Source of the DNA: a bacterium
Lineage (GTDB): Bacteria > BMS3Abin14
Reading direction: 5' to 3'
NCBI GenBank assembly: GCA_022865845.1
Contig: JALHUC010000393.1
Span: forward strand, 1-5,981
Length of the DNA stretch: 5,981 nt
Both the position numbers and the translations under genes were made by a program. Numbering within the stretch: position 1 is the stretch's first letter; each line of letters opens with the position of its first letter. Below are positions 1 to 5,212 of this stretch, piece by piece. Under the pieces are notes generated by a model. It had not been told where the DNA came from. It did not search any database and was given only the letters and a program-made list of their open reading frames with translations.

Positions 1-801
1 CATCTCCTCCCCCACCGGGGTGATGTTGACCTTGTCCTCGCCCAGGAATATGGTGCCTGTCTGACCGTCATCCTGGAACACCCTGACCTTTCCGTCCCAG
101 AGGTGGTCCTTGCCCAATCCGGCCCCTTTTTCGTTGTTGATGACGTAGTGGACAGGGATGCCAACATCGGTTTCAAGCCGCTTCGGCTCCCACGGCTTTG
201 CAGCCGCGTCCCAGGTGAAGGTCTTTCTGACAGGAACGTCCCTTGCTGTGAGAAAATTGACCTGACGTGTCTCTTCGTGGGCCGTCTGCCCTGTGAAAGG
301 GTCCCCCTGTCCCAGGATCACTCTGGCACCCTCGAAATCCTCCCCGGAGAAGTTTCTGAGCACCAGGAACGCCTCCAAGTCCAGAGTCTTTTCATCTTTC
401 GAGGCAACCCCTTTGTAGGTGATGAGCCGGTCGATATAGGAGAGAAGGTAGGAAATGCGCACCTTTTCCTCCCCGGCGGCATCCGAGTGGATACGCCAGA
501 CCAGGGCCGCCTCACCCGGAGGATAGGACACGGACAGCAGGGTAACCTTTTCCGGGTGCGTCATGATCGCCAGGCGGATGGAATCGGGGTCGATCTGAAC
601 ACCTCTCCAGGAAAAATCCACCAGGTTCTCTCCCTCCTGGAGGGTCAATACCCGCTCCTCCTCCACCAGGGTCGCAGCAGGGTTGTCGAAACGGATGGTC
701 ACCGCCTCCCGGTCCGGCAGAGCCACAAGCTTGGTCCTGGCCTGAGCTGTAGCGGTCAGCGCGAGGGTTACCGCAACCGCCAGAATCATAATTTTTCTCA
801 T
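1..801 (-). CDS. Exported DUF4139-family protein, N-terminal part (runs off left edge)
   Basis: The frame is open from the ATG at 801 to the window edge and gives 267 residues with no stop. A strong ribosome site, GGAGGTGGAG (812-803), precedes the ATG at normal spacing. Residues 1-21 form a Sec signal peptide: basic MRK, a hydrophobic core, and an AQA cleavage site before RTK. The next part has the usual lead-in of DUF4139 proteins: a short strand, then EEERVLTLQEGENLVDFSW and IDPDSIRL. The region from about residue 100 matches the DUF4139 core as I know it: VWRIHSD, VRISYLLSYIDRLITYKG, LDLEAFLVLRNFSGEDFEGA, VPVRKTFTWD, then GIPVHYVINNEKGAGLG and FLGEDKVNITPVGEEM. The family's function is unknown; proteins are periplasmic or cell-surface. 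About half the protein is probably missing to the left. Family call is by recognition, not by a search. Confidence 0.85.
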   Translation of the reverse strand, partial: MRKIMILAVAVTLALTATAQARTKLVALPDREAVTIRFDNPAATLVEEERVLTLQEGENLVDFSWRGVQIDPDSIRLAIMTHPEKVTLLSVSYPPGEAALVWRIHSDAAGEEKVRISYLLSYIDRLITYKGVASKDEKTLDLEAFLVLRNFSGEDFEGARVILGQGDPFTGQTAHEETRQVNFLTARDVPVRKTFTWDAAAKPWEPKRLETDVGIPVHYVINNEKGAGLGKDHLWDGKVRVFQDDGQTGTIFLGEDKVNITPVGEEM

Positions 802-863
802 GCTCCACCTCCATAGGAGAAAGGGAATTTAAAATCGTCTTTGAAATACTATACACGGAAGAA

Positions 864-912
864 GTGGGTTTTATTCCTGGCAAAGAGCGAAGGATGTGGG
901 AATAAAACCCAC
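864..912. repeat. 14-bp perfect inverted repeat (stem-loop) between two minus-strand genes
   Basis: GTGGGTTTTATTCC (864-877) is exactly complementary to 899-912, with a 21-nt loop. It lies downstream of the hemolysin III gene and upstream of the DUF4139 gene. No T-run follows on the minus strand, so it is not a canonical intrinsic terminator. A TATAGT hexamer (853-848, minus) sits 10 nt beyond the inner arm, so the repeat would cover the -35 region of a DUF4139 promoter if one is there. It may be an operator, an mRNA 3'-end stabilising hairpin, or both. Confidence 0.7.
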
Positions 913-913
913 A

Positions 914-934
914 GTGTCTGGTGTCTGGTGTCTG
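914..934. repeat. Three perfect tandem copies of GTGTCTG
   Basis: Units at 914-920, 921-927 and 928-934 are identical. The unit is nearly the reverse complement of the CTAGACA tract at 968-995 (GTGTCTAG versus GTGTCTGG), so a minus-strand transcript running out of the hemolysin III gene could pair the two tracts around a loop of about 33 nt. Confidence 0.85.
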
Positions 935-967
935 GCAAACAGAATGCAGAGCACCTGGATCCTTAAA

Positions 968-995
968 CTAGACACTAGACTCTAGAAACTAGACA
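968..995. repeat. Period-7 tract, four units of consensus CTAGAMW, at the 3' end of the hemolysin III gene
   Basis: Four contiguous 7-nt units (968, 975, 982, 989) all begin CTAGA. The tract starts 5 nt after the stop of the minus-strand hemolysin III gene. In that gene's sense each unit carries a TAG, and the 7-nt step puts these TAGs in all three reading frames. Confidence 0.9.
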
Positions 996-1000
996 CTTTG

Positions 1001-1651
1001 CTATCCTGGCAGCACATAAAGCAGGATAGCAATAAAGTGGCACACACTGCCGCCCAGCACAAAAAGATGCCATATGGCGTGATTGAAAGGGAGTTTTTTC
1101 CATACATAGAAAACAACACCAAGCGTGTAGGACAGGCCTCCGGCCACAAGCCAGGTAATACCCCCCGATGGGATCGTTTCAAGAAGCGGTTTGATGGCAA
1201 TGACAACGAGCCACCCCATTCCAATATATACAAGACTCGCCAGGATCCTGGATCGTCCTGCCCCCATAATGGTCATGAGCAGACCCACAGCCGCCAACCC
1301 CCAGATCAGGCCGAAAAGGGTCCAACCCCAGGGACCCCTCAGGCTCACCAGGGTAAACGGTGTGTAGGTTCCCGCGATGAGCAGGTAAATGGCCGAGTGA
1401 TCAAGATACCTTAAAACTTTCTTGACCCCTGGCTTCTGGAAGCTGTGGTAGAGAGCGGAAGCGAGATACATCATGATGAGAGTTGAACCGTAGACGGAAA
1501 AACTCACCACCCGCCAGGCATCACCGGATCTGGCAGCAAGGGTAGTAAGAATAATAAGAGCGGTGATGCTCAAAACTACACCCAGGCCGTGGGTGACGCT
1601 GCTGGCAACCTCTTCTGCGAGGCTGTATCGTTTGATGGTTGAGGTGTTCAA
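1001..1651 (-). CDS. Hemolysin III family / PAQR-type seven-helix membrane protein (TrhA/YqfA-like)
   Basis: The 216-residue product is the usual length for the family and is almost wholly hydrophobic, with about seven membrane helices. Family signatures are present in order: EEVASSVTHGLG at 13-24, SALYHS at 65-70, YLDHSAIYLLIAGTYTPF at 82-99, GGLSYTLGVVFY at 171-182, and HAIWHLFVLGGSVCHF at 191-206. His69, Asp84, His191 and His195 are the likely metal site, by analogy with PAQR hydrolases. The start is TTG (1651); it is the only start codon after an in-frame TAG at 1699 that keeps the conserved N-terminal helix, and AGGTG lies 5 nt upstream. E. coli YqfA/TrhA is linked to membrane energetics and lipid homeostasis; haemolysis is not assured. 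The gene ends with TAG directly before a heptamer tract. It appears monocistronic or loosely grouped with its minus-strand neighbours. Confidence 0.92.
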   Translation of the reverse strand: MNTSTIKRYSLAEEVASSVTHGLGVVLSITALIILTTLAARSGDAWRVVSFSVYGSTLIMMYLASALYHSFQKPGVKKVLRYLDHSAIYLLIAGTYTPFTLVSLRGPWGWTLFGLIWGLAAVGLLMTIMGAGRSRILASLVYIGMGWLVVIAIKPLLETIPSGGITWLVAGGLSYTLGVVFYVWKKLPFNHAIWHLFVLGGSVCHFIAILLYVLPG

Positions 1652-1751
1652 GGGTTCACCTGGGGAATTATTGAAAGGTTTTGGTGATTGAGGTTGCTAA
1701 ACATTATTCACTCAATTTCCTTTTGAATCCGGGATTTCAGACCACACCCTT

Positions 1752-1814
1752 TTTGAGATCTGAGATTTGAGATATGAGATTAATACCCATCACCGATCAC
1801 TGACTACTGATCAC
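1752..1814. repeat. Composite 63-nt period-7 tract (TNTGAGA units joined to YGATCAC units)
   Basis: Nine contiguous 7-nt units keep one register. Units 1752-1779 are of type TTTGAGA/TCTGAGA/TATGAGA. The unit at 1780-1786 is degenerate. Units 1787-1814 are CCATCAC, CGATCAC and two TGAYYAC-like copies. The right end is 8 nt from the stop of the YdjM-like gene (1823). In that gene's sense, stop triplets at 1811, 1804 and 1797 fall in the three different frames. Positions 1752-1773 recur identically at 3759-3780. Confidence 0.9.
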
Positions 1815-1822
1815 AGGAATTT

Positions 1823-2524
1823 TCACAGCCTTTTCCCTTTGAATTTGAGTTTACCCGGTCGCTGACCTGACCCAACCTTCAAGTGTCGATTTCTGTCGAC
1901 CCAGTATCCCCAAGGCACCAGTAGCCACCACAGTAACGCGGAATAGGCAACCGCTTTATAATCCGGCGGTGGGGGGCCCAGAATGTTTATGACATAGGTT
2001 ACGATGAGAAATACCAGGAGCGCTATGAAGGAATATGTTCCTGTCCTGTTGGCAGGTCGTGTGGCCCGGAGGTAAAGTATTACTCCAATAATAAATATCC
2101 CAACTTCTAGCGCCAGTGTTCCGGAGAGAGAGTTCCATAGCCCCAGTCCAACCGTTTTTTCACTACCTGGATAAAGGGGGAGATCCGGTGCATGGGTAAA
2201 AAAATCGAGGACCCAGTGACTTAATACTGCCAGCCACACCGTCAGGGTGCCTGTTCTATTCCTACTCACCATCCAGTAGAGGGAAGCAAAGAGACAGGCC
2301 CAGATGAGAACCGAAAGGAGGCTATGGGTAAAAGGGTACTGTACGAAACGAAGAGGGGTGACCACCGTGTTTCCGGGATCGACTGCCACCTTTTCAAGCC
2401 CCAGGAGGACAAAAAGAGGCCAAAGGATATCAATAAATTGTGACGCGAAGATCAGAGTCCCCAGAGATGTACCCGGTGAGGCTCTTTTAGCTGCAAAAGC
2501 AATTGCGTAATGGCCAAGATACAT
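1823..2524 (-). CDS. Multi-pass inner-membrane protein, YdjM-like (putative metal-dependent hydrolase)
   Basis: The 233-residue product has about six membrane helices and a basic cytoplasmic tail (about 209-233). Candidate metal or catalytic residues are spread as in YdjM/DUF457-type proteins: GHYAIAFAAKR at 4-14 (His5), ASQFIDILWP at 27-36 (Asp32), PFTHSLL at 64-70 (His67), and LSHWVLDFFTHAPDLPLYPG at 101-120 (His103, Asp107, His111, Asp114). I know this pattern from short membrane proteins annotated as metal-dependent hydrolases; enzymatic activity is unproven. The ATG at 2524 fits the family's usual MxxGHY start. No good Shine-Dalgarno precedes it: the position is taken by a duplicated heptamer (2533-2546). 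The gene ends in TGA 8 nt from a heptamer tract. Neighbours are functionally unrelated membrane genes on the same strand with gaps of 140-170 nt. Confidence 0.75.
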   Translation of the reverse strand: MYLGHYAIAFAAKRASPGTSLGTLIFASQFIDILWPLFVLLGLEKVAVDPGNTVVTPLRFVQYPFTHSLLSVLIWACLFASLYWMVSRNRTGTLTVWLAVLSHWVLDFFTHAPDLPLYPGSEKTVGLGLWNSLSGTLALEVGIFIIGVILYLRATRPANRTGTYSFIALLVFLIVTYVINILGPPPPDYKAVAYSALLWWLLVPWGYWVDRNRHLKVGSGQRPGKLKFKGKRL

Positions 2525-2532
2525 GGGCTAAT

Positions 2533-2546
2533 AGTTCCGAGTTCCG
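2533..2546. repeat. Two perfect tandem heptamers (AGTTCCG) just upstream of a start codon
   Basis: AGTTCCG at 2533-2539 and 2540-2546 lie 8 nt upstream of the ATG of the YdjM-like gene (2524, minus), where a Shine-Dalgarno would be expected. Only two copies are present, so chance is possible, but the 7-nt period matches the other tracts. Confidence 0.5.
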
Positions 2547-2648
2547 GGTTTATGAATCCAACATTAAACGCCGAACAATTATAACCTTAAGTTCACTGAA
2601 AAGGGAGAACAAGAAGAGAGGGGCGCAGTCTTCGTCCTGGTCCTGTTC

Positions 2649-2690
2649 TGACTACTGATTACCGATTACCGATTACTGATTACTGATATT
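2649..2690. repeat. Period-7 tract YGATTAC x5-6, overlapping the 3' end of the DMT permease gene
   Basis: Units start at 2649, 2656, 2663, 2670, 2677 and (degenerate) 2684; four of them are TGATTAC or CGATTAC and the first is TGACTAC. The tract encodes the last seven residues and the stop of the minus-strand permease. The string CTGACTACTGAT (2648-2659) is shared with 1800-1811. Confidence 0.92.
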
Positions 2691-3571
2691 CCACCCCACT
2701 GACTTAACCAAACACCGGCAAGAACACAAAAGGCGGCCGCGATCTGCGCACCGTTGAGAGTTTCACCCAGCAATGTCCAACCAAAGATGACAGCCACAAC
2801 AGGAATTATGTTGATGAAAGCTGAGGCCCGGTTAGCGGGGACATGGGCTATCCCGTAATTGTAGAAACCGAAAGCACCCAATGTTACACATACGCCCAGG
2901 TAGACTAGCGCCCCGATCTGCCCTGAAGTAAGTACAACTCCTTTGCCCAAAAAGGGATAAGCACCAGGGAGAAAAAAGAAAAAACCTGCCGCGATCTGCA
3001 TAGCGGTAAGGGTAAAGGGGCTGTAGCGCCAGCTGAGCTTCTTCACCAGAAGAATGTAGCCCGCAGCGCTTATCATCGCTCCCATCTCCAGAGCGTTACC
3101 CAGAAGGGGGTTTGTGGCCACTTCGCTGGGATCCCCTGCCAGGGTTAGCCAGGCCACTCCTCCAATAGCAGCAACAAGTCCCGTCACCGTCCACTTGGAA
3201 ACGCGCTCACCCAGAGCAAAGTGGGCCGCAAACGCCACCATGAGGGGAACGGATGCCGCGATGAGACCTGCCTGGGAAGAGCTGGTGAACCTTAAAGCGT
3301 TGGCCTCTAAAGTAAAGTAAAGGCAGGGTTCGAAAAGACACATTGGCAGCAGGAGTTTCCAGTCCCCTGGTCGATAGGGAAGAGGCCAGATTTTGCGCCA
3401 GAATGGCAGGATGAGGATGAGGGCAACAGCCATCCTGGCCCACATCACGGCCCAGGGCCCAAGGCTATGGATGCTGACCTTCATTATAGAGAAGGAACTG
3501 CCCCAAAACACCACGGCAGCCAGAAGGGCCATCGTGGGCAATATTGAACCCTTCTGGCGGGAATCGCCCAT
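2666..3571 (-). CDS. EamA/DMT-superfamily permease (drug/metabolite transporter)
   Basis: The 301-residue product has ten predicted membrane helices in two EamA repeats (about 14-145 and 159-291), the standard size and layout. Visible signatures: VVFWGSSFSIMK at 20-31; SSSQAGLIAASVPLMVA at 97-113 followed by ALGERVS at 119-125; and NRASAFINIIPVVAVIFGW at 247-265 with LLGETL at 267-272 in the second repeat. Such proteins export or import amino acids, nucleosides or other metabolites; the substrate cannot be told. An upstream in-frame ATG (3649) would add 26 non-family residues. The ATG at 3571 is preferred because AGGAGA lies 8 nt before it and family homology begins there. The last seven residues (295-301) and the TAA are encoded by a heptamer repeat tract, so the natural C-terminus seems to have been overwritten or extended by repeat growth. 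The gene is divergent from the cytochrome gene. Confidence 0.92.
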   Translation of the reverse strand: MGDSRQKGSILPTMALLAAVVFWGSSFSIMKVSIHSLGPWAVMWARMAVALILILPFWRKIWPLPYRPGDWKLLLPMCLFEPCLYFTLEANALRFTSSSQAGLIAASVPLMVAFAAHFALGERVSKWTVTGLVAAIGGVAWLTLAGDPSEVATNPLLGNALEMGAMISAAGYILLVKKLSWRYSPFTLTAMQIAAGFFFFLPGAYPFLGKGVVLTSGQIGALVYLGVCVTLGAFGFYNYGIAHVPANRASAFINIIPVVAVIFGWTLLGETLNGAQIAAAFCVLAGVWLSQWGGISVISNR

Positions 3572-3598
3572 GGTTCTATCTCCTTTCAGTGGCCGGGC

Positions 3599-3604
3599 AT
3601 CATA
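3599..3604 (-). promoter_or_regulatory. Candidate -10 element for the DMT permease gene
   Basis: On the minus strand TATGAT (3604-3599) matches the sigma-70 -10 consensus at 5 of 6 positions and would give a leader of about 20 nt before the ATG at 3571. No convincing -35 hexamer is found 16-18 nt upstream, so the call is weak. Confidence 0.2.
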
Positions 3605-3672
3605 CCCAGTCAAGGTAGTAAGTGGAAAGTGAAAAGTTGATGGACACACAAAGTTGAAAGGGAAGTAGTGCT

Positions 3673-3693
3673 ATCTCAGATCTCACATCTCAA
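3673..3693. repeat. Three heptamers of type ATCTCAN (inverted relative to 3759-3786)
   Basis: ATCTCAG, ATCTCAC and ATCTCAA are contiguous. They are the reverse complement of the TNTGAGA family. Positions 3673-3685 are exactly complementary to 3761-3773, a 13-bp inverted repeat with a 75-nt spacer. Confidence 0.8.
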
Positions 3694-3758
3694 AATAAAC
3701 CGGGCCCATTGAAATATCTGTAAAGTTTCGGGAACTGGGATCTGATTGAGGTTTAACA

Positions 3759-3786
3759 TTTGAGATCTGAGATTTGAGATTTGAGA
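3759..3786. repeat. Four heptamers of type TTTGAGA/TCTGAGA
   Basis: Units start at 3759, 3766, 3773 and 3780. The first 22 nt are identical to 1752-1773, so the same repeat has been placed in two intergenic regions 2 kb apart. The tract is embedded in the unassigned minus-strand open frame 3683-3955. Confidence 0.88.
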
Positions 3787-3918
3787 TCATGACAATGGCC
3801 ATTCGATCGAATTCCTGGAGGTATTGTCCGCGTCGTGCAGTGATCAGCTTCATTCTATCTGTTTCCAGATTCACCGCCAGAAAGACACCTCTGCTCGAAA
3901 GGATACCATAATTAACTC

Positions 3919-3948
3919 TTGCCTTATCGTTCACAGGTATGAGATAAA
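3919..3948 (+). promoter_or_regulatory. Candidate sigma-70-type promoter for the tetraheme cytochrome gene
   Basis: TTGCCT (3919-3924) and GATAAA (3943-3948) are 18 nt apart; each matches its consensus at 4 of 6 positions. Transcription would start near 3955, giving a 50-nt leader. No sigma-54 (GG-N10-GC) element was seen here. The match is modest. Confidence 0.3.
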
Positions 3949-3990
3949 AAATCACTTTTGTTCTTGATCATTCCTGGAGGGGAAGAAATT

Positions 3991-3999
3991 AAGGAGGAG
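3991..3999 (+). promoter_or_regulatory. Strong ribosome binding site of the cytochrome gene
   Basis: AAGGAGGAG lies 5 nt before the ATG at 4005. A second purine-rich block, GGAGGGGAAG (3977-3986), is just upstream. This fixes the cytochrome start and suggests high expression. Confidence 0.85.
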
Positions 4000-4004
4000 C
4001 CCAA

Positions 4005-4370
4005 ATGAAAAGAAAAACAGTTATCATTCTCACCCTTTTCGCTATTGTTTTCGGTTCGATGGCCCTGGTCGCGATCGCCAATGGCGGTGCGCCTGATGTC
4101 ATTACCATCGACAAGGCTCAAGCTACAAAAGCACCCGTAGTTTTTCCGCACAAGGCTCATTCAGATGTCAACGATTGTGTGGTCTGCCATCACACCGCCA
4201 CTGGAAAAGATGATGCCAAGAGCTGCTTCGAGTGCCACGGCAAGGACCCCAAGGCAAATGACCCATCTGTGTCCAGCGCCAAGGAGAACCCCTTCCACAT
4301 CAGGTGCAAGGGTTGCCACAACGAACAGAAAAAAGGCCCGACCAAGTGCGGCGAGTGCCATAAAAAATAA
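4005..4370 (+). CDS. Periplasmic tetraheme cytochrome, c3/c7-like (class III)
   Basis: The 121-residue product has a Sec signal peptide (basic MKRK, hydrophobic 5-24, likely cleavage after AIA at about residue 25). Four CXXCH heme sites follow: C58-H62, C74-H78, C101-H105 and C115-H119. The protein has exactly eight histidines. The four outside the motifs (49, 52, 63, 98) sit where class III cytochromes c3 place their distal ligands: VVFPHKAH before heme 1, the HH pair after motif 1, and FHIRC before motif 3. All four hemes are therefore expected to be bis-His and low potential. Unlike Desulfovibrio c3, no CX4CH motif occurs and the mature chain (about 96 residues) is short. The likely role is soluble periplasmic electron transfer between hydrogenase/formate or quinol-side donors and reductases. 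No redox partner is encoded nearby. The gene has its own strong ribosome site and terminator. Confidence 0.93.
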   Translation: MKRKTVIILTLFAIVFGSMALVAIANGGAPDVITIDKAQATKAPVVFPHKAHSDVNDCVVCHHTATGKDDAKSCFECHGKDPKANDPSVSSAKENPFHIRCKGCHNEQKKGPTKCGECHKK

Positions 4371-4377
4371 GAGTCAT

Positions 4378-4417
4378 CGTAAGTCCGTATGTGCGTGAAT
4401 GCGTGTGTGCGTAATTA
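4378..4417. repeat. Period-8 tract, five units starting CGTR, after the cytochrome gene
   Basis: CGT recurs at 4378, 4386, 4394, 4402 and 4410, exactly 8 nt apart, with units such as CGTATGTG, CGTGAATG and CGTGTGTG. The tract begins 7 nt after the cytochrome stop (4368-4370). TAA at 4380, TGA at 4396 and TAA at 4412 fall in the three different frames relative to the gene. Confidence 0.85.
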
Positions 4418-4458
4418 GAATTGTTTACACAGGCTTCATCCACCTACTTAACAGATGC

Positions 4459-4488
4459 AAAAAAGCCCGCCTCACGGCGGGCTTTTTT
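4459..4488 (+). terminator. Rho-independent terminator after the cytochrome gene, possibly bidirectional
   Basis: A perfect stem pairs GCCCGCC (4465-4471) with GGCGGGC (4476-4482) around a TCAC loop, followed by six T (4483-4488). Six A precede the stem (4459-4464), so it reads as a terminator on both strands. It would also stop transcripts leaving the convergent wrbA remnant. Confidence 0.95.
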
Positions 4489-4593
4489 CATTCATACGGG
4501 GAGTTGACTGTAAACCCAACAAACCTGAAAAGTTGAAGGAATCCTTAGGCTTATTCTGCTTACAAAACACCCTCCCACTGCCTCATTGCGATC

Positions 4594-4614
4594 GAATCAC
4601 GAGTCACTAATCAC
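4594..4614. repeat. Three heptamers of type NARTCAC at the 3' end of the wrbA remnant
   Basis: GAATCAC, GAGTCAC and TAATCAC are contiguous, and the tract ends 4 nt from the wrbA stop (4619-4621). It belongs to the same broad family as YGATCAC/YGATTAC at 1787-1814 and 2649-2690. In the wrbA sense, TGA triplets at 4611, 4604 and 4597 fall in three frames. Confidence 0.8.
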
Positions 4615-4618
4615 GGCC

Positions 4619-5212
4619 TTAACCTGTCAGTTTCACCGCAATGGCAGCAGCGTGCCTACCCTGGAACCGGGCACCATCAAGTTCATTCTCCGAAGGCTGG
4701 CGTTCTCCCTGGCCTCCGGCTATGGTGCTCGCGCCGTAGGGAGAGCATCCCGAGATTTCATCGATCCTCACCTGCCCCTGAAAGGCGTAGGGAAGCCCGA
4801 CGATTGTCATGCCCTGGTGCAGAAGGGTGATGTGAAAGCTCAGGATGGTCGACTCCTGGCCCCTGTGCTGGTTGGCGGAACTGGTGAAAACACTATTAAC
4901 TTTGCCCACCAGTTGCCCGGTTGCGTCCAGGAATTGCCTCATCTGTCGGCACATATTGCCGTACCGTGTCGGCGTGCCGAAGATTATAGGGTCGGCCTGA
5001 GCCAGTTCGTCCACTGTGCAGATGGGGATTTCGGACATGTATTTTAGAGCTTCCACTGCTCCCATGTCCTCGCGGACTTCCGGAGTGAGGGTTTCCGGTG
5101 CGCGGCGCAGGACCGCTTCTGCACCAGCGACCTACCGGACGCCTTCCGCCACCGCCTGGGCCATGCGGTGAACGTGACCGTACATGGAATAATAAACGAT
5201 GAGAACCTTCAA
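4619..5212 (-). pseudogene. wrbA: wrbA-type NAD(P)H:quinone oxidoreductase, interrupted by an in-frame amber stop
   Basis: The minus-strand frame from TTG (5212) encodes a WrbA flavoprotein (flavodoxin fold, FMN, quinone reduction to quinol). It starts KVLIVYYSMYGHVHRMAQ, the phosphate loop, with AAAGGAAG as ribosome site. A TAG (5134-5132) stops it after 26 codons. The frame then resumes without shift: [73 protein letters not shown], to TAA at 4619. Full length would be 197 residues. Compared with E. coli WrbA as I recall it, six residues including the active-site Trp are missing between TGQL and VGK. Conserved glycines are replaced (CGQMRQ to CRQMRQ, HGGQE to HRGQE, GGSPYG to GCSPYG). The stop alone could be a sequencing error, but the combination points to decay. 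A shorter product from the ATG at 5065 would lack the FMN phosphate loop. It lies 82 nt downstream of dedA. Confidence 0.87.

Larger units (their letters stand above)
3572..4004. other. 433-bp divergent intergenic region with heptamer tracts
   Basis: This gap separates the minus-strand permease from the plus-strand cytochrome. It contains a weak period-7 run (AGTGGAA, AGTGAAA, AGTTGAT at 3621-3641), two related heptamer tracts in opposite orientation (3673-3693 and 3759-3786), and candidate promoters at both ends. A minus-strand frame at 3683-3955 (GTG start, 90 codons) is open. Its residues 57-66 are repeat translation, it has no ribosome site at useful distance, and I do not recognise it. 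Its first 55 residues (for example NLETDRMKLITARRGQYL) look somewhat protein-like, so a small or decayed gene cannot be excluded. Confidence 0.6.

Noticed and set aside
103..816. Long plus-strand open frame (237 codons) opposite the DUF4139 gene
   Set aside because: It is antisense to a frame with signal peptide, ribosome site and recognisable family motifs; its own translation has no family features.
1038..1052. TGGCACACACTGCC as a sigma-54 promoter
   Set aside because: The GG to GC spacing is 2 nt short and it lies inside the hemolysin III coding region.
998..1414. Plus-strand open frame opposite hemolysin III
   Set aside because: Shadow of a clearly recognised membrane protein; its product is polar and unlike any family.
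1752..1814. Heptamer tract as a CRISPR array
   Set aside because: Units are 7 nt with no spacers; nothing resembles repeat-spacer alternation or cas genes.
3572..3649. Upstream ATG (3649) as the DMT permease start
   Set aside because: It adds 26 residues without homology and lacks a ribosome site, whereas 3571 has AGGAGA at 8 nt.
5132..5134. Amber codon in wrbA read as pyrrolysine or other recoding
   Set aside because: Homologs have Glu-like residues here, TAG acts as a normal stop in this window, and other decay marks are present.
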